This document shows positions 7,984 through 16,260 of a DNA stretch of 64,000 nucleotides, piece after piece (positions within the stretch are counted from its first letter, which is position 1; the number at the start of each line of letters is the position of its first letter). The position numbers were made by a program, and so were the translations under genes. The stretch is from positions 1 to 64,000 of the forward strand of contig JBIOVB010000016.1 of the NCBI GenBank assembly GCA_044867525.1. The letters are read 5' to 3'. The stretch comes from JALYNX01 sp044867525 (lineage in GTDB: Bacteria > Actinomycetota > Acidimicrobiia > Spongiisociales > ZC4RG35). The notes beneath the pieces were generated by a model that saw only the letters and a program-made list of their open reading frames with translations, had not been told where the DNA came from and searched no databases.

Positions 7984-10149
7984 TCAACTCTTGAACAGCC
8001 ACTCCACCGATTCTCCGAGCAGCGCCCTCACCTCCTCCGCGAGCTCCGGGTGCTCGCTCAGGAGCGGGTCGCGGTCGACGATCGTGAAGGCGTCCCTGCG
8101 AGCCGCAGTCAGCAGATCGAGGTCGCGAATGATGTCGGCGAGCACAAGGTCGGCCATGCCCGATTGCCGCGCTCCGAAGACGGTCCCCTGGCCGCGGATC
8201 CTGAGGTCGTGTTGTGCCAGCTCGAGGCCATCCGTGGTTGCCGCCATCGCCGCCAATCGCTCCTCGGCGTCATCGTTGCCGGGATCGGAGATCAGCAGGC
8301 AGAAGCCGGGATCAGAGCCTCGGCCCACCCGTCCTCGAAGCTGGTGGAGCTGGCTGAGGCCGAATCGATCGGCATCCTCGATGACCATCACCGTTGCGTT
8401 CGGCACGTCGATGCCAACCTCGATCACCGTCGTGGATACCAGGACGTCGATCCTCCCAGAACGGAAGTCGGACATGACGGAGTCCTTTTCGACCGGCCGG
8501 AGCTGGCCATGGATCAGGCCCACCTTCAGCCCATTCAGGATCGCCGATAGACGCTCGTACTCGGCGGTGGCCGAAGCGGCTTCCACCTTGGCGCTCTCCT
8601 CCACCAGCGGGCACACCACGAATGCCTGGCGCCCCGCTTTGACCTCTTCCTCGACCTTCGCCCAAGCGATCGCCTCCTGAACGCGGCTCAAGACCGTGGT
8701 CTGGACCGGGGATCGCCCCGGGGGCATCTCGTCGAGCCCGGAGACGTCTAGGTCGCCGTAGAGGGTCATCGACAGCGTCCTCGGAATCGGCGTCGCGGTC
8801 ATGATGAGCAGGTCGGGGTCGATCGCCTCCGCCTTTTCCTTGAGCATCACCCTTTGGGCGACGCCAAACCGATGCTGCTCGTCGACAACCGCCACCCCCA
8901 GTTTGTGGAAGCGGACCCCTTCCTGGATCAGGGCGTGGGTTCCGACCAGGATGTCGACCTGGCCCGAGGCGACATCGTCGAGCAGAGCCTTCCTGCTCAT
9001 GTTCGAGCGGTAATTGGAGGCCGCGGTCGAGCCGGTGATCAGCCCGATGTGCACCGCCGGCCCCTCTTTCCCGAAGAGGCTCTCCATCCCCAGGTCACTG
9101 TCGGCCGCGAACGGCTCAGGTGACAGCCCGGCCTCGGCGAGGAGCCCGGTGACCCCGAGGAAATGCTGAACTGCCAGCACCTCGGTCGGAGCCATGATCG
9201 CCCCCTGCCAGCCCCCCTCGACCCCATAGAGAAGAGTGGTCACGGCGACCACGGTCTTGCCGGATCCGACCTCTCCGTGGAGGAGGCGGTGCATGGGATG
9301 CGGCTCCTCGAGATCCGAGACGATCTCCGAAAGGACCCTGACTTGAGCCCCGGTCAGCTCGAAGGGGAGGCCCTCTACGAATCGGGCCGTCAACTCACCG
9401 GTCGGCTTGTGGGCGAACCCGGTGGCATCCTCGGTCTGTCGCCGCTTCCTCAACGCCAGCGCCAGCTCGAGCCGGAACAGCTCGTCATAGATCAAGCGGC
9501 GTCTGGCAGGAAGAGTCTGGTCTTCGGTATCAGGGAAATGAATCAGGCCGTATGCCTCGTCCCGGCCCATGAGCCCGTTGCTGGCCAGGACCACCTCGGG
9601 GATCGGGTCGGGGATGGGCCGTGCTCGCTTCAGCGCGTTGTTGACCGCCCTGAGGAAGTCCCCGGTCTTGACAGTTCCCACCTGGGAGTAGACGGGGACG
9701 ACCCGGCCGGTGACCAGTGGCTCGGCATCCCCGTTCAGCACCTCGACGGCGGGGTTCGACATCTGGAGGCTGCCTCGAAACGACTCCACGGTCCCGGAGA
9801 ACGCAGCTTCGGTCCCGGGGGGGAGCTGCTTCTCCCGAAAGTTCTGGTTGAACCACACCACCTTGAGCGATCCGGTGTCGTCGGAGATCACCGCCTCGGT
9901 CATCGTGAACCGGGGGCGGGGGCGGCGGGTGGCGATCCGCTTCACCTCTGCGATGATCGTCACTTCAGAGCCCGCGGTAACCCCGGCCAGCGGAGGCTTG
10001 TCGGTGCGGTCCAGGTAGGTCCTGGGCACATGGTGGAGCAGGTCGACCACAGTGCCCATCCCGGCCTTCTGCAAAGCGGTGATCCGCTTGGCACCGAGGG
10101 ACTTGACCTCGGACACCGGGATCTCGGCGAGACGGCTCAGGGTGGCCAT
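7984..10149 (-). CDS. recG: ATP-dependent DNA helicase RecG
   Basis: Branch-migrating helicase that remodels stalled forks and Holliday junctions. The order is an N-terminal wedge with OB fold (TIIAEVKRIATRRPRPR, about 65-150), then two RecA-like domains with Walker A LHGEVGSGKT (about 290), the DEQH box VVDEQHRFGVAQ, motif III MTATPIPRTLSMT, and motif VI QLRGRVGRG. A C-terminal TRG-like stretch (GTVFGARQSGMADL) follows. Length 721 is typical. It is the first gene of the minus-strand run, divergent from rpmB across 142 bp. Confidence 0.97.
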   Translation of the reverse strand: MATLSRLAEIPVSEVKSLGAKRITALQKAGMGTVVDLLHHVPRTYLDRTDKPPLAGVTAGSEVTIIAEVKRIATRRPRPRFTMTEAVISDDTGSLKVVWFNQNFREKQLPPGTEAAFSGTVESFRGSLQMSNPAVEVLNGDAEPLVTGRVVPVYSQVGTVKTGDFLRAVNNALKRARPIPDPIPEVVLASNGLMGRDEAYGLIHFPDTEDQTLPARRRLIYDELFRLELALALRKRRQTEDATGFAHKPTGELTARFVEGLPFELTGAQVRVLSEIVSDLEEPHPMHRLLHGEVGSGKTVVAVTTLLYGVEGGWQGAIMAPTEVLAVQHFLGVTGLLAEAGLSPEPFAADSDLGMESLFGKEGPAVHIGLITGSTAASNYRSNMSRKALLDDVASGQVDILVGTHALIQEGVRFHKLGVAVVDEQHRFGVAQRVMLKEKAEAIDPDLLIMTATPIPRTLSMTLYGDLDVSGLDEMPPGRSPVQTTVLSRVQEAIAWAKVEEEVKAGRQAFVVCPLVEESAKVEAASATAEYERLSAILNGLKVGLIHGQLRPVEKDSVMSDFRSGRIDVLVSTTVIEVGIDVPNATVMVIEDADRFGLSQLHQLRGRVGRGSDPGFCLLISDPGNDDAEERLAAMAATTDGLELAQHDLRIRGQGTVFGARQSGMADLVLADIIRDLDLLTAARRDAFTIVDRDPLLSEHPELAEEVRALLGESVEWLFKS

Positions 10150-10291
10150 GACCGCATCCGATGCTGAAGCGCTGCCACGATCCCACGGTACAGGCGGAGT
10201 GGGACTTGGCTAGGGACGCCGCTATCCTGCCCTCCGGTCGTAACGGTCCATGCGGGCCGTCCGCCCTCCGACCCTCCCAGGAGTTTTCGCC

Positions 10292-10480
10292 ATGTCTTAT
10301 CGCTGTGAGATCTGCGGCAAGGAGCCGTCATACGGCAAGACCGTCAGCTTCTCTCACAAGAGGAACAACAGGCGCTGGCTGCCCAACATCCAGCGGGTCC
10401 GGGTTCGCCACGGGTCCAACACCCGTCGCGCCCGGGTGTGCACCTCCTGCATCCGGGCCGGCAAGGTGGAAAAGGCCTGA
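10292..10480 (+). CDS. rpmB: 50S ribosomal protein L28
   Basis: A 62-residue large-subunit protein (MSYRCEICGKEPSYGKTVSF) with the conserved SFSHKRNNRRW and RVRVRHG stretches. Two CxxC pairs (CEIC and CTSC) make it the zinc-binding form of L28. The start ATG 10292 is preceded by AGGAG about 9 nt upstream. It is divergent from recG, a linkage seen widely in Gram-positive bacteria. The next gene follows after 2 nt, so the two are probably co-transcribed. Confidence 0.96.
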   Translation: MSYRCEICGKEPSYGKTVSFSHKRNNRRWLPNIQRVRVRHGSNTRRARVCTSCIRAGKVEKA

Positions 10481-10482
10481 AC

Positions 10483-10698
10483 ATGCCCCAGGGTGTGGTC
10501 AAGGCCTACGACCCCGTGACCGGCGTCGGGATCATCGTCCGTGACGAGGACCGTGGTGAGGTCTTCCTCCGTCCCGGTTCGCTGAAGGGCTCGATCTTCC
10601 GAACTCTTCGCCAGGGCCAGCGGCTCGTATTCGAAACCGTCGAGGAAGACGGTCGCGAGTTCGCGATGACCGTCCGGGTGGGCCAAGAGGGCTACTGA
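10483..10698 (+). CDS. Degenerate cold-shock-domain protein
   Basis: A 71-residue, all-beta-looking protein that aligns in outline to the cold-shock OB fold: GVVKAYDPVTGVGIIVRD, then GEVFLRPGSLKG and GQRLVFETVEEDGREFAMTV. In canonical CspA proteins the RNA-binding motifs are KGFGFI and VFVHFS. Here they read TGVGIIV and VFLRPG, so most of the aromatic RNA-stacking residues are missing. It may therefore bind RNA weakly or differently. It starts 2 nt after rpmB, suggesting co-expression with the ribosomal protein. The family assignment is a structural-pattern inference. Confidence 0.7.
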   Translation: MPQGVVKAYDPVTGVGIIVRDEDRGEVFLRPGSLKGSIFRTLRQGQRLVFETVEEDGREFAMTVRVGQEGY

Positions 10699-10749
10699 GG
10701 CTGCGGGGCAGCGGGATCGCCTGTCCAATACCGCCCCGTGGGCGATCAA

Positions 10750-10777
10750 CTAGGGTCGCTCCGACCCCAGACCCTAG
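10750..10777 (+). promoter_or_regulatory. Inverted repeat overlapping the ribosome-binding site of the Lrp-like gene
   Basis: CTAGGGTC at 10750-10757 is perfectly repeated in inverted form as GACCCTAG at 10770-10777. Nested inside is a second, mutually exclusive perfect stem: GGGTCG (10753-10758) with CGACCC (10762-10767). The outer arm runs into the AGGAGG ribosome-binding site (10776-10781) of the TTG-started gene at 10787. This could be a protein-binding operator or an RNA switch that hides or exposes the RBS. Sequence symmetry is directly visible; function is inference. Confidence 0.4.
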
Positions 10778-10786
10778 GAGGCTCAG

Positions 10787-11020
10787 TTGGTCCAGGCCTA
10801 CGTCCTGATCCAGACCGAGGTCGGCAAGGCCGCCCTCGTGGCAGAGGAAGTGCGAAATATCGTCGGTGTCGACTCCGCCGATGATGTGACCGGACCCTAC
10901 GACGTGATCGTCAAAGCGACATCAGAGGATGTCGACTCCCTCGGCAAGCTGGTCGTGGCCAAGATCCAGGCGATCGAAGGCATCACCCGCACCCTCACCT
11001 GCCCGGTAGTCCACCTCTGA
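10787..11020 (+). CDS. Stand-alone Lrp/AsnC effector-binding (RAM) domain protein
   Basis: A 77-residue protein comprising only the regulatory alpha/beta sandwich of Lrp/AsnC proteins: AYVLIQTEVGKAALVAEEV, then ADDVTGPYDVIVKATSED and VVAKIQAIEGITRTLTCPV. The DNA-binding HTH of full Lrp proteins is absent. Single-domain RAM proteins are known in archaea and actinobacteria and form ring-like dimers or octamers that may sense amino acids. The start is TTG 10787 with a strong AGGAGG 6 nt upstream. No ATG or GTG is available near the conserved N-terminus. Confidence 0.85.
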   Translation: MVQAYVLIQTEVGKAALVAEEVRNIVGVDSADDVTGPYDVIVKATSEDVDSLGKLVVAKIQAIEGITRTLTCPVVHL

Positions 11021-11042
11021 TCCGGACCGGCACCGACCAAGC

Positions 11043-11066
11043 AAGAGCCGGCGATCGCCGGCTCTT
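11043..11066. terminator. Perfect 24-bp palindrome between convergent genes (bidirectional terminator)
   Basis: AAGAGCCGGCGA followed immediately by its reverse complement, between the convergent Lrp-like gene and ddl. As RNA it would fold into a strong GC hairpin ending in A on one side and U on the other, but there is no long U-tract. The position between converging 3' ends supports a shared terminator for both strands. Confidence 0.7.
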
Positions 11067-11080
11067 CCCGTAGGTAGCCG

Positions 11081-12157
11081 TCAACCGAGCTTTGAGGCGA
11101 TGGTCCCCGCGTTGCGCAGCGCGGTCCCGTCGCTTCCGACTGTTGAGAACACTCGCATGGGATTGGCCTCGGCCTCGGCGAGCATGTCGCTGAAGAGGCG
11201 CTCCCTGGTCACCAGTGGGTCGATCCACAGATATGCGCCCATAGAGCCGGGGATGGTGTTGACCTCGTTGACCAGGACCTCGCCCTCCCTTTCCAGGAAG
11301 TCGATCCTGGCCACGCCCCTCAGCCCTGCGGCCTCCGTGACCCGCGCCGACAGCCGCCTCACCTCCTGTTCGAGCTCCGGCTCGATGTTCGCAGGCAACT
11401 GCCGACCGGAGCTGACCTCGCCCCCCCAAGCCAGATACTTCTGGTCATAGGAATAGATCCCATCGCCGGCCCGGGACGGGGCCTCGATTGCCGAAGACTC
11501 GAAGGCGGGATAGGTGCGGACCGCAACCTGGAGGTCCCGGCTCCCGGCAAGGAAATGCTCGACAACCGCCCCCCGGTCGAAATACGACGACGTCTTCTTC
11601 AGGGCGAGAACGGTCTCCCAATCGTCCGCCACCTCGATCCCGATCGAGGAACCGCCGAAACGGGGCTTGACGATAAAGGGACCGGAGAACGCGGGGACGC
11701 CTTCGTAACCGGTGGCGACCAGGGCACGGTCCAGGGTGGGCAGGCCGGCCGCGGCCATGGAAGCCCCAAAGGCGAGCTTGTCCATCCCCAGGGCCGACGC
11801 CGCCTGGCCGGGGCCTGTGTAGCGAAGGCCGGCGATATCGAGCAGGCCCTGAAGGGTGCCATCCTCCCCTGGGCCGCCATGACATGCGATCAGCACCGCA
11901 GTCACGTCGAGGGGCCTCTTCTTGAGGATCAAGCCTCTCCCCGGTGCAGCCACGAATTCCAATTCGCGGGAGCGTCGGGGCACCCCGTCGACGAAGTCGG
12001 ACGCCTCCAGCCCGCTGTCGATCAGGTGCCAGTCCCCGGTCTTCGCCCAGTAGACGGCATGGGTGTCCCCCAGGGCTCGTGTGACCTGGAGCCCGGTGAG
12101 AATAGAGATGTCGTGCTCGTCGGATGGCCCTCCGAAGATCACCGCCGGCTTGGCCAT
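11081..12157 (-). CDS. ddl: D-alanine--D-alanine ligase
   Basis: ATP-grasp enzyme making the D-Ala-D-Ala dipeptide of peptidoglycan. The N-terminal domain shows VIFGGPSDEHDISILTG. The ATP-grasp core has GPFIVKPRFGGSSIGIE, and the metal-binding end is LVNEVNTIPGSMGAYLW, with the Glu/Asn pair of the active site. Length is 358. I chose ATG 12157 because GAGGAG sits 5 nt upstream; a GTG two codons earlier lacks RBS spacing. The gene follows murF by 9 nt, so the dipeptide producer and the ligase that uses it are encoded together. Confidence 0.95.
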   Translation of the reverse strand: MAKPAVIFGGPSDEHDISILTGLQVTRALGDTHAVYWAKTGDWHLIDSGLEASDFVDGVPRRSRELEFVAAPGRGLILKKRPLDVTAVLIACHGGPGEDGTLQGLLDIAGLRYTGPGQAASALGMDKLAFGASMAAAGLPTLDRALVATGYEGVPAFSGPFIVKPRFGGSSIGIEVADDWETVLALKKTSSYFDRGAVVEHFLAGSRDLQVAVRTYPAFESSAIEAPSRAGDGIYSYDQKYLAWGGEVSSGRQLPANIEPELEQEVRRLSARVTEAAGLRGVARIDFLEREGEVLVNEVNTIPGSMGAYLWIDPLVTRERLFSDMLAEAEANPMRVFSTVGSDGTALRNAGTIASKLG

Positions 12158-12166
12158 TCTCACTCC

Positions 12167-13660
12167 TCAGGGATAGTGGTCGGGGAGGTCGTTCTCGTAG
12201 AGGACCGCATCCCCGGGCCCGAGATGGTCGCGCACCCAGGTGACGGCTTCATCACGGGAGGCGACGACGGTAACCGACGCCCGCCCATTGGCGGAACCAC
12301 GCAGTAGGGCTGAGCGATTGGTGCGAGCCACGACAACTATGTCATCGACGATCTCGGCGGCGGCCGCCGCGAACACCTCGTTTTCCCTGGCCTGGATCGG
12401 CCCCAGCTCCACCATCCCCGGTGTGACCAGCACCCGGCGGCCTCCGTCGGCCAGGGCCTGGAGCCGGCTCAAGGCGAGATGGGCGCCCGCAGGGTTCGAG
12501 TTGTACGTGTCGTCGATGACGAGGAAGCCCCGCTCGGAGCGGGTGACTGTCTGTCTGTGCTCGGGTCGGGGCAGTCCCCCGAGGCGGGAGACGATCCGGT
12601 CCGGGTCAACGCCGATAGCGAGGCAGATGCCGAACGCCACCCCCAGGTTGATCTCCAAGGCCCCGTCCGGGACCGCGGCCAAGGCATGGCCATCCAAGTA
12701 GATCTGACCATCGCGCATCTCGACCCGGGCCCGATCCCGGGTGGACACGGTGATGACCTCCATGGACCCTTCCCTCTCCGCTGCCAATCGGTGGAGTAGG
12801 GGATGATCGACCGAGAGGACTCCCACCTTGGCCCCGTCCAGGATCTCGGACTTGGCGCTCACGATCCGCTCCTCGGTCCTGAAGCGCTCGAGGTGGACCG
12901 GCCCGATGGCCAGGATCGCCGAGACTTCGGGGCGGATCCAGCTGCAGAGCTCGGCGATCTCACCCGGCCCGTAGGTCCCCATCTCGGCGACGAAGATCTC
13001 GGTGCCCGGGACCAGCTGCTCGTTGATCGCCCTGGCCAACCCCATTCGATTGTTGAACGAGGCAGGGCTGGCCACCACCCGGAACGAACCCGAGAGGAGG
13101 TGAGCTGCGTATTGCTTGGTGGTGGTCTTCCCGTAGGAGCCGGTGATGGCAACCACCCGGGCCCCGGAGGTCGCGAGCCTGGAACGCGCTTGATCGACCC
13201 ATTTCCGCCCGAGATGATCCTCGAGCGGAGCGAGGACCAGGAGGGCCAGGTCGATCAGCTCCGGGAGGATGAATAGAGCAAGGACAACAACGACGCCAGA
13301 TTCCAGCACGGCACCGACCCCGACTACGGCTGCGAACAGAAATCCTGACAGCGCCGCGAGCCGTCGCAGCCTTCCGGTCCAGGCCAGAGGGGATGTCCGC
13401 CCCCGGACCCCGAGACCCACCGGGCCCACTTGGGCCAACGGGACGAGGAACCCCCACCACGGGCTCCACACCAACGGCGCGGCGACACCGAGCGTCATGA
13501 TTGTGCCTAGTGCAATATTCAGCGGGCCTTTGCTCCACCACCGCGTGGCGAAAGTGCCGACCGAACCGGCCAGATAATGCTCCCTCTGTGCAATCCGCAG
13601 CCAACGGAGCCCTGCCGGAACCGAGGCCAGGGCACAGGCGGCGGCCAGGGCCCAGATCAT
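12167..13660 (-). CDS. murF: MurF-type Mur ligase with an N-terminal membrane domain
   Basis: UDP-MurNAc-tripeptide:D-Ala-D-Ala ligase by sequence. The ATP loop ITGSYGKTTTK starts near residue 172, FNNRMGLARAINEQ follows, and the C-terminal domain begins around DDTYNSNPAGAHLAL with VLVTPGMVELG. Unusually, the first ~150 residues form about four to five hydrophobic segments (about 2-18, 47-63, 67-84, 104-145) that replace the ordinary N-terminal UDP-substrate domain. The protein is 497 residues long and should be membrane-anchored, unlike cytosolic MurF. It is coupled to the hydrolase upstream (ATGA) and to ddl downstream. The exact muropeptide substrate is inferred from neighbours. Confidence 0.85.
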   Translation of the reverse strand: MIWALAAACALASVPAGLRWLRIAQREHYLAGSVGTFATRWWSKGPLNIALGTIMTLGVAAPLVWSPWWGFLVPLAQVGPVGLGVRGRTSPLAWTGRLRRLAALSGFLFAAVVGVGAVLESGVVVVLALFILPELIDLALLVLAPLEDHLGRKWVDQARSRLATSGARVVAITGSYGKTTTKQYAAHLLSGSFRVVASPASFNNRMGLARAINEQLVPGTEIFVAEMGTYGPGEIAELCSWIRPEVSAILAIGPVHLERFRTEERIVSAKSEILDGAKVGVLSVDHPLLHRLAAEREGSMEVITVSTRDRARVEMRDGQIYLDGHALAAVPDGALEINLGVAFGICLAIGVDPDRIVSRLGGLPRPEHRQTVTRSERGFLVIDDTYNSNPAGAHLALSRLQALADGGRRVLVTPGMVELGPIQARENEVFAAAAAEIVDDIVVVARTNRSALLRGSANGRASVTVVASRDEAVTWVRDHLGPGDAVLYENDLPDHYP

Positions 13661-14403
13661 CCGACGAGCGCCCGGTCGATCGCGGTGCGCAGCAAGTCAG
13701 GTGCCTGGACCGGCACCAGATGGCCGACTCCTTCCAAAACCTCCAACTCTGCCCTCCCGCCGGCATCGGCGATCACGCGCAACGCCTCTCGGGCGACCTC
13801 GAGCGGCACCTCCCGATCGACCGACCCCCAGAGCAGCGTCACCGGCGAGGAGAGGACCTGCAGTTGCGGCTCGTAGCTCTCGTGGATCACCTTGACCAGG
13901 ATGTCGCGCATCACGCCGCTTGCCGCCCGGTAATCCGCGGAGCCCCGTTCGCGGCGCAGCCTCTCCATGCGCTCGTCACCGATGACTCCCACCCGATTCA
14001 ACGCCCGCACGGCCCGATAGCCGAGGGAGGGCTTCCGGCTGGGGGCGATTCGAACCAGGGGGGCGCCGGTGAGGACCAGAGGCCCCACTCGATCCGGGTA
14101 TCGGGCGGCGAGGCATACCGCGACCCGACCCCCGAAGGAGTGGCCGACCAGAACAGGCGGCCGGTCCAGCCCCTCGAGGAGGTTTGCCACCTGGGCCGCA
14201 TAACCCTCCGCCCCCATCACTTCCTCGGGTGGCGGTGAGGCCCCAAAACCGGGCAGATCGACCGCCAGAGCGTCGAGCCCGGCAAGCGCGCTGCGAAAAT
14301 CGGCGCCGCGGCGAGCCCAACCGTGGAGGGCAATCACCCGGGGAGGACCGGATCCGGTCGCATCGGCGAACAGTGCCCCGTCCGCGAAAGCGCGCAACGC
14401 CAC
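13657..14403 (-). CDS. Alpha/beta-fold hydrolase
   Basis: A 248-residue alpha/beta hydrolase. The oxyanion region is VIALHGWARRGADF and the nucleophile elbow is GHSFGGR (Ser about residue 90). A late acid follows in LLWGSVDREVP, and the catalytic His is in EGVGHLVPVQAP. There is no signal peptide, so it is cytosolic. It starts at GTG 14403 and overlaps murF by 4 nt, which suggests a link to cell-wall metabolism, but the substrate cannot be read from the sequence. It could equally be a BioH/MhpC-like esterase. Confidence 0.85.
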   Translation of the reverse strand: MALRAFADGALFADATGSGPPRVIALHGWARRGADFRSALAGLDALAVDLPGFGASPPPEEVMGAEGYAAQVANLLEGLDRPPVLVGHSFGGRVAVCLAARYPDRVGPLVLTGAPLVRIAPSRKPSLGYRAVRALNRVGVIGDERMERLRRERGSADYRAASGVMRDILVKVIHESYEPQLQVLSSPVTLLWGSVDREVPLEVAREALRVIADAGGRAELEVLEGVGHLVPVQAPDLLRTAIDRALVG

Positions 14404-14469
14404 CTATCAATCCTCGATCAGTCCGGGAGAAATGCCGAGAATACAGTCGAAACCCGATGAGCCCGTGAC

Positions 14470-16260
14470 ATGGAAGAACTGAAGCCGACCACCCACAAGG
14501 CAATGGCCCGCTTCCGGGCGTCTCTGCTTCGTCGCGCCTCGGCGGTCGCCTGGGTGGTGATGATCATCATCTCGGCACAGGCGGTGAGGGAAAGCGTGTT
14601 CGCCGAACCGCAGTTCTGGATCCCGATGACCGGGCTCGCCGCCCTGCTCGTGGTGTCGACTGCGGCTCGATGGGACCGGATCATGGCCACTACGGCCGCT
14701 CCCTGGATCGCCACCGGGTGGCTGACCGGGCTCATCGTCGGGATCACCGCCCTCGCGGTCATCCCCGAGCTGACCGCAACCGCCCAACCGATCCTGTTCG
14801 GGATCGCCGCCGTATCCGGTTTGCTCCTCACCTGGTGGGCCCATGCTCTGGTGACGGTCCTCATCATGGGTGCCATCTCCTTCGTCGCGTTCACTCTCGG
14901 GGCTGCCGACGCAATCCCCGATGTCCTGGCGCCGGTGCTGACCGTCGCTGTGGTCGCCGCGGCGACTGCGCTGGTCGGGCTCGAGTTCGAGCGCGAGGCG
15001 GTGCGCTCTGCCGGCCGCGAGCTGCAGATCGACCAGCAACGACTCGACTTCGAGCGGCTGTACGAGGTGAGTGCGACGCTGGCCCGCGCCGAGTCCCTGG
15101 CCGAGATCGTCCCCCACCTGATCGGGACCATCTGCAAGTACCTCGATGCACAGGTGGGAGTGGTCCTCCTCTACAACCCGGACCGGCACCGGCTCGAGGT
15201 GATGAGCCCGATCTGGGTCAACGGATACCCGCTCGACGCCGATCCGATCGTGCTCGATGTCGCCGCAGCAGGTGTCGTCACTCAGACCTATCGGGCCGGC
15301 AAGCCGCTTCATGTGCGGGAGGTTGATCAGGACACGGACTCCCATGTCCTCCTCAAGGAGCTCGGTCTTAAGCAGGCCCTGGTGGCGCCACTCAAGGTGG
15401 AGAGCCTCCGCGTCGGGGTCATCATCGTGGGCGACCCCTACGTCGGGACCTTCACAGAAGACCAGTTGGACCAGCTGGGGTCGCTGGCCGCCCCGGCAGG
15501 GCTGGTCCTGTCCCAGATCGGGCGATACGAGGCGCAAGCGGACATGACGCGCCGCCTGGAGGAGGTCGCCCAGATGAAGAGCGACTTCGTGTCCACCGTC
15601 AGCCATGAGCTGAGAACTCCCCTCACCTCCATCATCGGTTCCCTCGACACCGTGAACCGCCCCGAGCTGGCTCCGACGCAGCCCACGGCCCAACAGCTCC
15701 TCTCAACGGCCCGGCGCCAGGCGGGTCGGCTGCAGAGGCTGATCGACGACCTGCTCGTGGTGTCCCGGATCGACCGGGGGGCGATACCGGTTCACTTGGA
15801 GCCGATCCCGGTCAAGCAGGCGTTCGAGGAGGTCAACCGGGTGGTGTCCATCGAGCCCACCTTTGCCGTGGAGCCCGAGACCCTGACGGTGGAGGCCGAC
15901 CGCGACCATCTGAGCCGGATCCTGATCAACCTGGTGGAGAACGCCGCCAAGTACGCCGCCGGGAGCTCGGTGGAGCTGTTCGCGTGGGAGCGGGGGCAGC
16001 GAGCGATGATCGCGGTCGTCGACCATGGCCCGGGAATTCCGGAGACCGAACGGGAGCGGGCCTTCGAGCGGTTCACCCAGGTCGACCAGTCGGACACCAG
16101 GTCCAAGGGAGGCACCGGCCTCGGCCTCTCGATCGTGAGGAGTCTCGCCGAGGTCATGAACGGCTCGGTCCGGGTCGAGGAGACCGAGGGCGGAGGGGCC
16201 ACCTTCGTCGTCGAGCTTCCCTTGGCCCCTGCTCTTCAGGGTGCCCACATAAGGGCTTAG
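14470..16260 (+). CDS. Membrane-bound GAF-domain sensor histidine kinase
   Basis: A 596-residue sensor kinase. About six hydrophobic segments fill residues 20-175 without a large extracytoplasmic loop, followed by a short coiled coil and a GAF-like domain (about 190-350). The dimerisation/phosphoacceptor motif is VSHELRTPLTSIIGS, with His near residue 379. The ATPase domain shows NLVENAAKYA (N box), DHGPGIPE (G1) and GTGLGLSIV (G2). No response regulator is adjacent, so this is an orphan kinase. Its stop overlaps that of the convergent fabI. The stimulus is unknown; a membrane or small-molecule signal through GAF is plausible. Confidence 0.93.
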   Translation: MEELKPTTHKAMARFRASLLRRASAVAWVVMIIISAQAVRESVFAEPQFWIPMTGLAALLVVSTAARWDRIMATTAAPWIATGWLTGLIVGITALAVIPELTATAQPILFGIAAVSGLLLTWWAHALVTVLIMGAISFVAFTLGAADAIPDVLAPVLTVAVVAAATALVGLEFEREAVRSAGRELQIDQQRLDFERLYEVSATLARAESLAEIVPHLIGTICKYLDAQVGVVLLYNPDRHRLEVMSPIWVNGYPLDADPIVLDVAAAGVVTQTYRAGKPLHVREVDQDTDSHVLLKELGLKQALVAPLKVESLRVGVIIVGDPYVGTFTEDQLDQLGSLAAPAGLVLSQIGRYEAQADMTRRLEEVAQMKSDFVSTVSHELRTPLTSIIGSLDTVNRPELAPTQPTAQQLLSTARRQAGRLQRLIDDLLVVSRIDRGAIPVHLEPIPVKQAFEEVNRVVSIEPTFAVEPETLTVEADRDHLSRILINLVENAAKYAAGSSVELFAWERGQRAMIAVVDHGPGIPETERERAFERFTQVDQSDTRSKGGTGLGLSIVRSLAEVMNGSVRVEETEGGGATFVVELPLAPALQGAHIRA

